From contig JAIEMJ010000023.1 in NCBI GenBank assembly GCA_019752335.1, forward strand, positions 310,001-374,000: a stretch of 64,000 nt of DNA, given 5' to 3'. Below are positions 25,153-34,300 of this stretch, in pieces. The notes below the pieces were generated by a model that worked only from the letters and a program-made list of their open reading frames with translations, did no database searches and was not told the DNA's origin. Made by a program: the position numbers and the translations under genes. How positions within the stretch are numbered: position 1 is the first letter of the stretch; the number at the start of each line of letters is the position of its first letter. The DNA comes from Bryobacteraceae bacterium (GTDB taxonomy: Bacteria > Acidobacteriota > Terriglobia > Bryobacterales > Bryobacteraceae).

Positions 25153-25543
25153 AACCATCGCCCAAGCGGCGCGCGAGGCGGGGGTGCATGTCGAGACGAT
25201 CCGCTACTACGAGCGCCTCGGCCTGATTCCCCGCCCCGAAGCGCGTTCGGGCTACCGCCAATATCCCCAAGCCACGGTCGAACGCATCCGCTCCATCAAG
25301 CGCGCCCAGGACTTCGGCTTCTCCCTACGCGAAATCAACGAACTCTACGCCATGACCGCCACCAGCGACTCCTCCTGCCAGGCGATGTGCGCCAAGGTGG
25401 AAGCGAAGGTCCGCGAAATCGAGACCCGGATCGCGGCCCTGGTGGAACTGCGCGACGAACTGCAAGGCATGGTGAAGCGCAGCACCAAGCAAGGCCCAGC
25501 GACAAATTGCCAGGTCTACCAAGCCCTGCGCCGCGCCACCTGA
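25127..25543 (+). CDS. MerR-family metal-responsive regulator
   Basis: This regulator of about 138 residues has the MerR N-terminal helix-turn-helix RTIAQAAREAGVHVETIRYYERLGLI, a wing (RSGYRQYP), the long dimerisation helix and a C-terminal loop. Possible metal ligands are Cys84 and Cys88 (SSCQAMC) and Cys128 (GPATNCQVYQAL). Cys84 and Cys128 match Cys82 and Cys126 of mercury MerR, while the middle Cys117 is replaced by Ser119. The start is uncertain. GTG at 25127 gives a typical length; ATGs at 25070 and 25022 are in frame but read through the metallothionein-like gene. It lies downstream of that gene and probably controls the dyad at 24955-24976 and itself. Confidence 0.85.
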   Translation: MAAPAAKSRTIAQAAREAGVHVETIRYYERLGLIPRPEARSGYRQYPQATVERIRSIKRAQDFGFSLREINELYAMTATSDSSCQAMCAKVEAKVREIETRIAALVELRDELQGMVKRSTKQGPATNCQVYQALRRAT

Positions 25544-25773
25544 CTGATGGTCCTCTGGCTGAATCATTTGGCAGTAGCCCAGCCGAGTATCGCCACAAGG
25601 CTGGCTACGCAGACCCGGAGGCTGTGCGCTTCTGGCTTTCCTGCGTCCCGGAGGCACAGGGTAGATCTCGTCGAGCGTGCGCCTCCCCAGTCGCTACCGG
25701 CAGGTTCATCCCCTGTGGTTTGGGCCGACCACGCCACCATCGCCGATATTCTGACCGTTTTGGAGCCAACGCC
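25544..25773. other. non-coding gap with a bulged hairpin
   Basis: This 230-bp stretch lies between the MerR and transglutaminase genes. It contains an inverted repeat GTAGCCCAGCC (25574-25584) and GGCTGGCTAC (25599-25608), a 10-bp stem with one bulged C and a 14-base loop. It is near the 3' end of the metal operon and could be a transcript stabiliser, but there is no T-run after it. I see no other coding or RNA gene. Confidence 0.5.
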
Positions 25774-26622
25774 GTGAAGATTTCCGTTACCCACCTAACC
25801 GTTTACCGGTACCAGGCTCCCGTTCTCCTGGAGCCCCACATCTTCCGCTTGCGTCCGCGCAACAATGGCGCCCAACGATTGCTTGCGTTCGATCTGCAAG
25901 TTTCCCCGGCTCCGGCCGGCACCACCGAGTGCCTGGATCAGGATGGTAATCTCGCTCTGAACGCCTGGTTCAACGCGCCCACCAGCGAACTCAGGGTGCA
26001 GAGCAACTTCGTGGTGGAAATGCTGCGGGAGAATCCGTTTGACTATCTGCTCGACGGCGAATCCTTGCAGCTTCCGCTGTGGTACCGCGAGCCGCTCTGC
26101 GCCGCGCTGACGCCCTATCGCGAAGATCGCCACGTGGACGGGGCCGTGAAGCAGTACGCCCAGGCCATCTCCACCGGCGCGCAAGCGAACGTCCTGTGGT
26201 TTCTTACGGCGCTCAGCCGCCAGATCCATCGGGATTTTCGCCAGGTGGTCCGGCCCCAGGGTGATCCCTGGACCTCGGATCAAACGCTGAGGGCGCAGGA
26301 AGGATCTTGCCGCGATCTGGCCGTTCTGTTCTGCGACGTTTGCCGGGTGATGGGCATTGCCGCGCGCTTCGTGAGTGGCTATGAATCGGCCTCGGCTGGC
26401 CGGAACGATGCCTACATGCACGCGTGGGCCGAAGTCTACCTTCCGGTCATCGGCTGGCGTGGCTACGATCCTGCGCGCGGTTTGGCTGTCGCGAATGGCC
26501 ACGTGGCCATCGCCGCCGGGTTCCACTACGAGTTGGCATCGCCTGTGGCGGGTTGGTACTCTGGCGCCTCGGGCTCGGTAATGGAGACCTCCCTCTCCAT
26601 GCAGGTAGACGATGCCGGGTAA
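25774..26622 (+). CDS. transglutaminase-like cysteine peptidase family protein
   Basis: This 282-residue protein has an N-terminal bacterial transglutaminase-like region (MKISVTHLTVYRYQAPVLLEPHIFRLRPR) and a transglutaminase core. The catalytic triad is visible as Cys in EGSCRDLAVLF, His in YMHAWAEVYLP and Asp in RGYDPARGL. It has no signal peptide, so it is likely cytoplasmic. The start is a GTG at 25774 with GGAG upstream; the longer open frame has no support. Such proteins act on peptide or amide bonds. It stands alone on the plus strand, convergent with the sulfatase. Confidence 0.88.
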   Translation: MKISVTHLTVYRYQAPVLLEPHIFRLRPRNNGAQRLLAFDLQVSPAPAGTTECLDQDGNLALNAWFNAPTSELRVQSNFVVEMLRENPFDYLLDGESLQLPLWYREPLCAALTPYREDRHVDGAVKQYAQAISTGAQANVLWFLTALSRQIHRDFRQVVRPQGDPWTSDQTLRAQEGSCRDLAVLFCDVCRVMGIAARFVSGYESASAGRNDAYMHAWAEVYLPVIGWRGYDPARGLAVANGHVAIAAGFHYELASPVAGWYSGASGSVMETSLSMQVDDAG

Positions 26623-26655
26623 GAAGATCGCTAGGCTGGCAACGGCGTAGGGGAG

Positions 26656-28011
26656 TTAGGGCTTCGCGCGGCGGTTGCCATACCGGTCGGCTTCTTCATC
26701 GCTGTAAGACTCGTGCGAGTATACGGCCGAATCCTCGGGCAGCATGCCCGCATTCCAATGCTCCCAGGCTTGGCTCAGGCGGGCGAAGACTTCGGGATGG
26801 GCCGCGCGCAGATTCGCGCGCTCCTGCGGATCGCGCCCCACATCGAACAGGAACGAATTGCCCGCGATCTTGAGCAGCTTCCAATCGCCCTCGCGGACGG
26901 CGCGTTGCTGCTGCCAGCGGTAGCGCCAGAACAAAGTCCGGGCGACGGGTTTGCCAAAGAGGTTGATGCCGTCGGGCGGGTACGCCGGATCGGGCGCGGC
27001 GCCAGCGGCGGCCAACAGAGTCGGCATCCAGTCCATGGTGACGGCCGTTTGCGCAGTGGTAGTGCCAGCGGCGACGCGGCCCGGCCAGCGCACGATGGCG
27101 GGCACGCGCAAGCCACCTTCGAGGAGTTCAGTCTTGCGGCCAGAGAAGGGCCAATTGTCGGAGAAACGCTCGCCTCCGTTGTCGCTGGTGAAGACGACGA
27201 GCGTGTTCCGCGCCAGGCCGAGCTTCGCCAGGTGATCGAGCACGCGCCCGATGCGCTCGTCCATCCGCTGCACTATGCGCGCGTAGGTGGCGGCACTGCC
27301 GCCTCCGTAATCGGCCAGATTGCCGATCTTCCCGGCGCGGGCTTCGTCTTCGGGCGCTTGCCAGGGCCAATGCGGCGCACTGAAGTGCAAGCTGAGCAGA
27401 AAGGGACGCCGGTCCTGGGCGCGGCTGGTGAGGATGCGCTCGGCGCGGTCGCCGAGGAGATCGGTGAGGTAGCCGGGCCGCGCCACCAATTGGTTGCCTT
27501 CCCAAAGATCCGGGAACGCGGGCCGGGCGCCGCCGCCGGCCTGATGCGTAAAGTAGTCGACGCCGCCCGTGCGGTAGCCGAAGAAGTCGTCGTAGCCGGC
27601 GTCGAGCGGGCCAAAACCCGGCTGGACGCCGAGGTGCCACTTACCGACAAGACTGGTGTGGTAGCCGGCCTGGCGCAGCAACGAGGGCAGGGTCGGATGG
27701 TCCTTCGGCAGCCCGCCCGTGAAGCCGTAGGTAGGAATCGGCTCCGGCAGACCGACGGGCAGGCGATGCGGATAGCGGCCGGTGATCAGCGCGACCCGAG
27801 TCGGCGAACAGACGCAGGAGCTGGCGTAGGCGTTCGTGAAGCGGACGCCCTCAGCGGCCAGCCGGTCCAGCTGCGGCGTGCGATAGTCGCGGCGGCCGTA
27901 GCAGGAGAGGTCGGCGTAGCCGAGGTCGTCAGCCATGATAAAGAGGATGTTCGGCCGGCTGGACGGGGCGGCCAAGCCGGCGAGGGCAGCAAAGGTGTCG
28001 CGGCGAGTCAT
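26656..28011 (-). CDS. arylsulfatase-type sulfatase (exported)
   Basis: This 451-residue sulfatase has RPNILFIMADDLGYADLSCYG at the start of the fold and the formylglycine site CVCSPTRVALITGRYPHR, in which the second Cys is converted by the maturase. A TSDNGGERF metal-binding loop follows. The N-terminus (MTRRDTFAALAGLAAPSSRP) is a Tat-like signal. The start at 28011 is an ATG overlapping the upstream nitrilase stop (ATGA, 4 bp), and longer versions lie inside that gene. It is the second gene of a pair with the nitrilase. The substrate is likely a sulfated polymer or phenol. Confidence 0.9.
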   Translation of the reverse strand: MTRRDTFAALAGLAAPSSRPNILFIMADDLGYADLSCYGRRDYRTPQLDRLAAEGVRFTNAYASSCVCSPTRVALITGRYPHRLPVGLPEPIPTYGFTGGLPKDHPTLPSLLRQAGYHTSLVGKWHLGVQPGFGPLDAGYDDFFGYRTGGVDYFTHQAGGGARPAFPDLWEGNQLVARPGYLTDLLGDRAERILTSRAQDRRPFLLSLHFSAPHWPWQAPEDEARAGKIGNLADYGGGSAATYARIVQRMDERIGRVLDHLAKLGLARNTLVVFTSDNGGERFSDNWPFSGRKTELLEGGLRVPAIVRWPGRVAAGTTTAQTAVTMDWMPTLLAAAGAAPDPAYPPDGINLFGKPVARTLFWRYRWQQQRAVREGDWKLLKIAGNSFLFDVGRDPQERANLRAAHPEVFARLSQAWEHWNAGMLPEDSAVYSHESYSDEEADRYGNRRAKP

Positions 28012-28736
28012 GTGAGGGGCACTACCTTGCCTTGCCATCTGCCTTCGACCTGCGAGGCGATGACGAGACACTCTGCGTCATCATCTGCCGCGACCACCGT
28101 CTGGCCGTCCTCATCCCAGAACGCGCTCTTCCCGACCGCGACCCCGCCGCACGCATTCGCCATCAGCGCCGCCATCCGGTGCCGCCGGGCGGACTCTGCC
28201 AAGGCGACGATTTTCGCAGCGTAGTCGGCCTGATCTACCATCACGCCCGCGGCGTAGACCCTGGCGCCCATCGCGGCGGCCTGTGCCGCGTGTTGCGGCT
28301 GCCTGGCGTCGCGGCAGATGGCCAGGGCGACGCGGACGCCATTGACGTCAATGGGATCGCCGCCAGCGCCCGCGTCGAAATAAGGGAGTTCGGTCTCGTG
28401 TACATTCACCTTCGAGTGGACCGAGACTCCGGCGGGCCGGAAGACGATGGCGGCAATGTGATGCGCACCACTCGGATGCCGGACCGGCGCCCCAACCGCG
28501 AGAGTGAACGGGAAGCGACGTAACGGATCCAGCAGCGGGCTATCGACGGTGAGGGCGCTCGCTCGAGCCAGCCGCAGGTCGTAGCCGGTAAGGGAGAGTT
28601 CGGGAAACACCAATAGCCCTACGTTGTTTTCGGCCGCCAGTTCGGCCACCCGAACATGATGGGTGACGTTTTCGGCCAGGATACAGCCGTTAGAACTCAC
28701 CTGAGCGGCGGCGATGATAAATGGTTTCTGAATCAA
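28008..28736 (-). CDS. carbon-nitrogen hydrolase (nitrilase superfamily)
   Basis: This 242-residue enzyme shows the nitrilase catalytic triad: Glu in LLVFPELSLTGYDL, Lys in VSVHSKVNVHETELPYF, and Cys in VALAICRDARQPQHA. The start at 28736 is a TTG in TTGATTCAG. It falls in the direct repeat at 28729-28761, and no ribosome site is visible upstream. In the other copy of that repeat the same bases form the ctaA stop. The gene may therefore once have been coupled to ctaA and lost the link when the toxin-antitoxin segment was inserted. It probably hydrolyses a nitrile or amide. Confidence 0.82.
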   Translation of the reverse strand: MIQKPFIIAAAQVSSNGCILAENVTHHVRVAELAAENNVGLLVFPELSLTGYDLRLARASALTVDSPLLDPLRRFPFTLAVGAPVRHPSGAHHIAAIVFRPAGVSVHSKVNVHETELPYFDAGAGGDPIDVNGVRVALAICRDARQPQHAAQAAAMGARVYAAGVMVDQADYAAKIVALAESARRHRMAALMANACGGVAVGKSAFWDEDGQTVVAADDDAECLVIASQVEGRWQGKVVPLT

Positions 28737-28761
28737 TGGCTTGATTGATGATATCGAAAGT
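28729..28761. repeat. 33-bp direct repeat, copy 1 (nitrilase side)
   Basis: This copy starts TGAATCAATGGCTTGATTGA. The other copy is at 29431-29463 and differs only at two adjacent bases (AT versus GC). The repeats frame about 670 bp holding the antitoxin gene and the broken toxin gene. In this copy the repeat contains the nitrilase start. Confidence 0.9.
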
Positions 28762-28800
28762 AATTACCCCGTGCAGGCCTAGCGGGCGTACCGCCGCTCG

Positions 28801-29119
28801 TCACTCCATGTCTAGCGCGAAGGCGAGTGCACGTTTCAAGTCAGTCATGGTCGGTTCTGATACTCGCCCAAGCCTGCGCTCCAGGTAAGAAGTTGGAATC
28901 GAAGCTAGGCCTTGTACGTTCGCTATGGAATCTTGATGAAGAAACGGGAACCTTGGCAGAGGTACCTCATACCTGCTTGAACGATTCTGAGTCGTTAGTG
29001 GGATGTAGAGCACCAGCGCGCGCGGTGCTTCGGGATCGTGCCGCGAAACGATGACTCGGCCTAGTCTTTGCGGCCAGGCCGAGATCCGCCAGCCAAACTT
29101 CACCGGGTTGGGGGCTCAT
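28801..29119 (-). pseudogene. MazF/PemK-type toxin, broken by a +1 frameshift
   Basis: The gene encodes a MazF/PemK-type protein in two frames. The N-terminal frame reads MSPQPGEVWLADLGLAAKTRP. The rest, in a different frame, reads VIVSRHDPEAPRALVLYIPL, then TTQNRSSRYEVPLPRFPF up to the stop at 28801. Joining them at one extra A (plus-strand position 29056) gives the usual family sequence with P-V-I-V-S. MazF-type toxins cut mRNA at short motifs. The start at 29119 overlaps the antitoxin stop by 20 bp. Either it is a true pseudogene or frameshifting restores it. If it is dead, the antitoxin has outlived the toxin. Confidence 0.8.
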
Positions 29120-29285
29120 CGAGAATGTCCAGCACCGCCTGCTCGCGTGCTCGCGAGCGCATGAGATCGAGAATACCGGAGTCCGCCAACTCAATCATTT
29201 CGGCGACGCGCTGACGAACTTCGGCTGCAGTCGCCGGTTTCCACGTGCGCAGTTTGGTATCAAGCTTTTCCGCAAGGGCGTCCAT
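29100..29285 (-). CDS. antitoxin of a MazF-type pair, 61 residues
   Basis: This short acidic protein (MDALAEKLDTKLRTWKP..., ending RSRAREQAVLDILDEPPTR) sits upstream of a MazF-type toxin and overlaps it by 20 bp, the standard antitoxin-first order. AAGGAAA lies just before the ATG at 29285. No DNA-binding fold is evident in the first residues. The role as antitoxin is inferred from position and the EQAVLDILDEP ending seen in such partners. Confidence 0.75.
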   Translation of the reverse strand: MDALAEKLDTKLRTWKPATAAEVRQRVAEMIELADSGILDLMRSRAREQAVLDILDEPPTR

Positions 29286-29430
29286 AACAGTTTCCTTGTC
29301 CTCAGTTTACGGGATCGCGTGCGAATAGCGAACGACAAACAATCCAGACATCTGTGGATTGGTACCCGGACGCTCGATCCGCGTCATCAGGTTACGGAGA
29401 CGCCCCCGGTCGAGCCGGGAACATGAACCT

Positions 29431-29463
29431 TGAATCAATGGCTTGGCTGATGATATCGAAAGT
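29431..29463. repeat. 33-bp direct repeat, copy 2 (ctaA side)
   Basis: This copy differs from the one at 28729-28761 at two adjacent bases. It contains the stop codon of the heme A synthase gene (TGA, minus strand at 29435-29437). The segment between the copies (28762-29430) holds the toxin-antitoxin genes and about 145 bp of non-coding sequence on the ctaA side. Confidence 0.9.
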
Positions 29464-30364
29464 GAAACCAGAACGACAACACGCCCAGCCAGAGCACCAC
29501 CCACAGGCATTGGCTCACCAACAGATGGACGATCTGCATCCAGGGCGGCGCCGCCAGGGCGACATTCAACAATCCCAGGCAAACCTGCGTCGCGACCAGC
29601 CCAAGCCCCACTTGCGCAAGCCATCCCCCGCCCCGCAACAGCAATCTCAGGAGCAGCGCCGCGGTGCCGAACGCCGTGGTTGCCGCCACCAGCGGATGGA
29701 TCATGCGCAGGCGAACCAGGAAGTGCTGGGTGGGCGAAAGGTCGTCGCGTAGCCGCGCCCACAGGTCGCCGTTCAGGGCCGGCTGCACCGGGAAGAGCGT
29801 ATCGCCCAGGGCCGTCACCGCGCCGGTCATATTGGTGACCACGAAGGCGGCGATCACCACCAGCCACACGCCGCCGGCCATGCGCACCGCCGGCGCGGCC
29901 TGTTGGCCGCGGGCGAACCAGGCGACGGAAGCGGTGGTCGCGGTGAGCAACATCGTATTCACCAGATGCAGCGCGACTACCAGGGCTCGCGATGCCGAAG
30001 CGTCGTTCGCGACGAGCTCTTTCTTCACCAGCACCGCGCCGATGAAAGCTTCCAGCAGGAGGAACACGAGCGCCGCCAAAGAAGCGCGAAAGAGCCATCG
30101 ATGCACAGCCCGTTGCTGCCACGCCCAGCCCAGCAACACCAGCCCGAAGATACCGCTGAGTCCGCTGGTGAGGCGATGCGTGAATTCGATGACCGTCTTC
30201 ACGCTGGGCGCCGTTGGCAGGATCTCTCCGTTGCACACCGGCCAGTGATTGCCGCAGCCATTGCCCGAGCCGGAAATCCTCACCCAGGCGCCGAAAAGAA
30301 TCACGGCGAACAGATACGCCAAATACAGCCAAGCGAATCTTTCGAGGGAACTTCGTTTTGTCAT
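29435..30364 (-). CDS. ctaA: heme A synthase (CtaA/COX15)
   Basis: This 309-residue inner-membrane protein oxidises heme O to heme A for cytochrome oxidase. It has about eight membrane segments and the four conserved His regions: EFTHRLTSG, VVALHLVNTM, LRMIHPLVA and QIVHLLVSQ. The signature WVRISGSGNGCGNHWPVCNGEILP is near the N-terminus. The start at 30364 (MTKRSSLERFAWL) has GAAGAGAGC upstream; the longer frame to 30676 overlaps the divergent radical SAM gene. The C-terminus lies in the 33-bp repeat. Confidence 0.92.
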   Translation of the reverse strand: MTKRSSLERFAWLYLAYLFAVILFGAWVRISGSGNGCGNHWPVCNGEILPTAPSVKTVIEFTHRLTSGLSGIFGLVLLGWAWQQRAVHRWLFRASLAALVFLLLEAFIGAVLVKKELVANDASASRALVVALHLVNTMLLTATTASVAWFARGQQAAPAVRMAGGVWLVVIAAFVVTNMTGAVTALGDTLFPVQPALNGDLWARLRDDLSPTQHFLVRLRMIHPLVAATTAFGTAALLLRLLLRGGGWLAQVGLGLVATQVCLGLLNVALAAPPWMQIVHLLVSQCLWVVLWLGVLSFWFHFRYHQPSH

Positions 30365-30383
30365 GCTCTCTTCCAGATTAGCC

Positions 30384-30413
30384 TTGACATTGGGCGAACA
30401 TAAGGCGAAGATA
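30384..30413 (+). promoter_or_regulatory. candidate sigma70 promoter for the radical SAM gene
   Basis: A TTGACA at 30384-30389 is followed after 18 bp by AAGATA (30408-30413). The ATG is at 30419, so transcription would begin at or next to the start codon. The gap to the divergent ctaA start is only 54 bp. The -35 is a perfect match, the -10 is weak. Confidence 0.4.
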
Positions 30414-30418
30414 CTCCC

Positions 30419-31366
30419 ATGCTGCGCGGAATAGCGAAATTTGCGGCCAATGCACCGGTGCTGGAAGCCAAAGCCCGGGTGGACTACTTCGAGTTGGCGG
30501 CGCGCAGTTTGCTGAATCGCTGCGCCAACGCCAACATGCCCTTCTCCTGGACCATCAACCCCTACCGCGGTTGCGAATTCGCCTGCCGCTACTGCTACGC
30601 CCGCGCGACGCACGAGTTCCTCGAACTGCACGACCCCAAGGACTTCGAGACCAAGATTTACGCGAAGAGCTTCCATGCGCCGGCCTTTGCCCGGGAATTG
30701 GCCAAAGTGGGCGCGCGAGAGAGCATCGCGCTCGGCACCGCGACTGACCCTTATCAGCCCGCCGAGCGACGCTACGGACTAACGCGCCGCATCCTCGAAG
30801 TCTTCGCCCGCCGCACCGGTTACCAGCTTTCGATTACGACGAAGGGCGACCTGATTACCCGCGACATTGACCTGCTGGACGAGATCCGTCAGCGCAACGC
30901 CGTTAGCGTAAACATGACGGTGACCACCCTCGACGCGGCTTTGGCGCGCGCGCTGGAGCCGATGGCCCCGCGGCCGGACTTGCGCATCGCCGCCGTGGCC
31001 CGGCTGGCGGCGCGCGGCCTTCACACCAGCGTGTTTGTGAGTCCGCTGATGCCGCGCATCAACGACGGCCGCGCGGCCGTCGAGGCGATTGCGCGGGCGG
31101 CGCGGGACGCCGGCGCCCAACGATTTGGAGGACGCGTGTTATATCTGGACCCGGTGCCCCGCGCGACGTTCTTCCGGTATCTCCGCGAAGAGCGCCCCGA
31201 ACTGTTGCGCTTCTACCAGGATCAGTTCGCCTTCCGGACCGGCCTGCGGCCCGAGGAGACAGAGCGGTTGAAAGGCCTCGTCGACGAGGTCCGGGCACGC
31301 TTCCAGTTTCCAGCCGGTGCAGTGCTGCCGGTGGAACCGCCGCCACAGTTGGCGCTATTTGCCTAG
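30419..31366 (+). CDS. radical SAM protein, Rv2578c/SPL-like family
   Basis: This 315-residue enzyme has a radical SAM cluster motif CxxxCxxC in YRGCEFACRYCYARATHEF (Cys52, Cys56, Cys59). Further features are LGTATDPYQPAERRYGLTR and a TTKGDLITRDIDLL stretch typical of the COG1533 (SplB-like, Rv2578c) family. The C-terminus ends in PPPQLALFA. It binds S-adenosylmethionine and a [4Fe-4S] cluster; spore photoproduct lyase is the best known relative, but the substrate here is not known. It is divergent from ctaA and convergent with the hybrid kinase gene. Confidence 0.88.
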   Translation: MLRGIAKFAANAPVLEAKARVDYFELAARSLLNRCANANMPFSWTINPYRGCEFACRYCYARATHEFLELHDPKDFETKIYAKSFHAPAFARELAKVGARESIALGTATDPYQPAERRYGLTRRILEVFARRTGYQLSITTKGDLITRDIDLLDEIRQRNAVSVNMTVTTLDAALARALEPMAPRPDLRIAAVARLAARGLHTSVFVSPLMPRINDGRAAVEAIARAARDAGAQRFGGRVLYLDPVPRATFFRYLREERPELLRFYQDQFAFRTGLRPEETERLKGLVDEVRARFQFPAGAVLPVEPPPQLALFA

Positions 31367-34300
31367 CAGGCAGAGGCCGTAGGGGCGAGGGACTGCAGGA
31401 GCCGCTCGAGTTCGGAGGAGTCGAGCGGCTTCGACAGGTAATACTGCATGCCCGCCGCCAGGCAGCGAGCCTGGTCCTCGGGAAGGGCGGCGGCGGTGAG
31501 GGCCACGATGGGCAATTCCGCGAGGCGGCCGCCGCGGGAACGGATCTCGCGCGTGGCTTCGTAGCCATCCATCCTGGGCATATGGCAATCCATCAGTACG
31601 GCATCGTAGTGGTGCTGTTCGATGAGTCCGACGGCAGCGAGCCCATCGGCCGCCGCCGATACCTCGCAGCCTAACCGTTCGAGGAAAGCGGTGGCGACAC
31701 GCAGGTTGACGGGGTTGTCTTCGGCCACTAACACGCGGAGTCCGAGTTGGGGATACGGATCCCGGGTGAGCAGTTCCATCGGCGAGCGAGAAGTTGACTC
31801 TCCGCGGCGGATTCCGGCCAGCGTGGCGTACAGATGATCCGGATGCTGCGGCCGGGTTAACACGCGCCATCCCCCGGCCAGCGCCACCGCTTGCTCGCGT
31901 TGGTCCGGCCAGACGAGCAAAAGGGCCCTGCCCAGAGCTTCCTCGGACAAGCCAGCAGGAAGACTTACCGCACCGGCGGGCGCGACCACCACGAGTTCCC
32001 GCTCCTCGCCGTGCAACTGCTCAAACTGGCGGAGGGCACGATCGAATTCTGTGGTGAGCACCGCCCGCACGCCGAACGAGCGCAAGAGATTCTGCCAGGC
32101 GTTGTGGCGAGCAAGCGCAGTGTCAGCGACGATTACCGTGCCGCCCAAAGGGGCGTACACCGAACGCGCAGTCTCCGCCGCGGCGTCCACCGGCAGAGGC
32201 AGCCAGCAGCGGAAGCAGGAGCCTTGCCCTTCGGCGCTCTCCACCTCGATCCGGCCTCCCATCAGTTCGACGAGGCTGCGGGTGATCGCCAGCCCCAGGC
32301 CGCTGCCGCCGAAGCGTCGCGAAGAAGAGTTATCGAGTTGCTGGAATTTCTGAAATAGCAGGGGCAGTTTCCCGGGGGGAATGCCGACACCGCTGTCCTC
32401 CACCGCGATGCTGACCATGGGCGCCGTGTAAGAGACCACGAGCCGGACATAGCCCTGCTCGGTGAACTTGAGCGAATTGCCCACCAGGTTGAGGAGGATT
32501 TGCCGCAAGCGGCCGCCATCGGTGACGAAGTGGCGCGGACAGTCCGGGTGGTAGTCGACGATGAGCTCGAGGTGCTTCTCGCCGGCGGCGAAGCCCAGCA
32601 GATCGACGACGTCCTCCAGGACGCGGCGCAGGTCCACGGGCCCGCTTTGGATCTCCACCATTTCGGCTTCGAGCTTCGAGAAATCCAAAATGTCGTTAAT
32701 GACGCGCAGCAGGGCGGCGGCGGAGTCACGAATGGTGGCGGCCATGTTGCGCTGGCGGGCGTCGAGTGGCGTATCGAGCAGGAGTTCGGTCATGCCACGC
32801 ACGCCGTTCATGGGCGTGCGAATCTCGTGGCTCATCTTGGCGAGAAACTCGCCCTTCGCCAGATTGGCTTCCTCCGCCTTCTGGCGAGCCCTTTCCAAGG
32901 TCTCTTCCAGACGCTTGCGTTGCGTGATATCGCGGCCAATCACCTGCACGGTTAGCGGCTGGGAGTCGGAGCCGGGGAAGATCCGGCAGTTGAACTCGAC
33001 CGTGACGATCTCGCCGCAACGCGCGGTGAGATGGCGCTCGGTGCGTAGGGTAAGTTCGCGCGACGCCATCGAGCGCTCAATGAAACGCCGCCAGCGCTCG
33101 CGTGAGCCATCCGGCAGCAGCAGCGTGTAGTCGGCGCCGGCGAGTTCCTCGGGCGGATAGCCCGTCAGCAGGCTGGCCGCACGGTTGCTGAAGAGAATGC
33201 GGCCGTCGCGGTCGAAGGTGAAGATCAGGTCCGAGGCGTTCTCGCAAAGCTCCTGGAAGCTCGAATGTGCCTGCCGCTCCTGCGCCAACGCCTCCCGCGC
33301 CAACGCTGACTGTGCCCGCACGCGACGCCGCAACATCAGAATCCAGACCAGCGCTGCCACTACGCCGGCCACCAGCCCGAGGGCGAGGCGGCTCACCCGG
33401 TCACCGTTCCAGAAAGCGGCCGCGGCCAACAGCCGCAAATCGTCCGGGGTACGCAACTGAAGGCGAAACCAGATGCGGTTGGCGTCGCCATAGGCAAAAC
33501 CCGTCAGAAACGCGACACCCGTCACCGCGAAGCGAGCGCCCGGCTCAATCGAGGCGGGCAACTGCTGGTCCGGGTCAAGATCGGCGGAGAACTCCCGGCC
33601 ACCGCTCAGAAAGCGCAGACTCACCCCACCCGTGGCGCTCGGCGAGATCGATTCGAGCGTACCTTCCAACCTCACCAAGCGGGCCTGCCAACGCTCGGCG
33701 ACGATATCGAGCGGCGTGGTCGGGTTGGGCTGTAGCGCCGGCGCGGACGGAATCGCGGTCACCGCGGCGTCCGTAAGCGAGGGCGCCAGGGGGTCCAGTT
33801 TCTCAAAACCAGTCACCTCCACCGGCGAGCCCAACGGCAAATGGACGGGGCCGGAAGACTCAATCACCACGCCACCGGAGGCATCCTGCACGACGTGCAT
33901 TCGGTCCTGGCGGCTATAGGTGAGGCGGCCGGCAATGCGCACGCCGGGGTCAGCCGTTTCGCCGGGAGTGAAGGTGAGGATGCTGCTGATGGGCGCTAAG
34001 GCAGGCGGCTGATAGGCCTTGCCCGCCACGGCGCTCAGATCCGCGTCTGACGAGGCAATCAGAATGGCGTCCGTCAGTTGCCCATGCCGGTTGAAGATGG
34101 TCGCCGCGACACCGGTCGCCCGTAAGGTCCGCCCTAACCAGGACTGCGCACGGTCCGGAGACAGCGAGTCCAGCCGCACGCGAAACACGTGCCCCGCGTG
34201 GTCCAACCTCAAGTACGGCTTCGACTGGCCATAATCCACGGATCGCAAGGGCCCCTCCAGTTGCACCCGCACACAGTCGTAGTTTCCCTGGAGTAGTTCA

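Noticed and set aside
25544-25773. Possible riboswitch or tRNA before the transglutaminase gene
   Set aside because: Only one bulged hairpin is seen, and no tRNA cloverleaf or known riboswitch consensus.
29307-30332. Minus-strand 341-residue frame opposite ctaA
   Set aside because: It is an Arg/Gly-rich shadow frame of ctaA with no domain.
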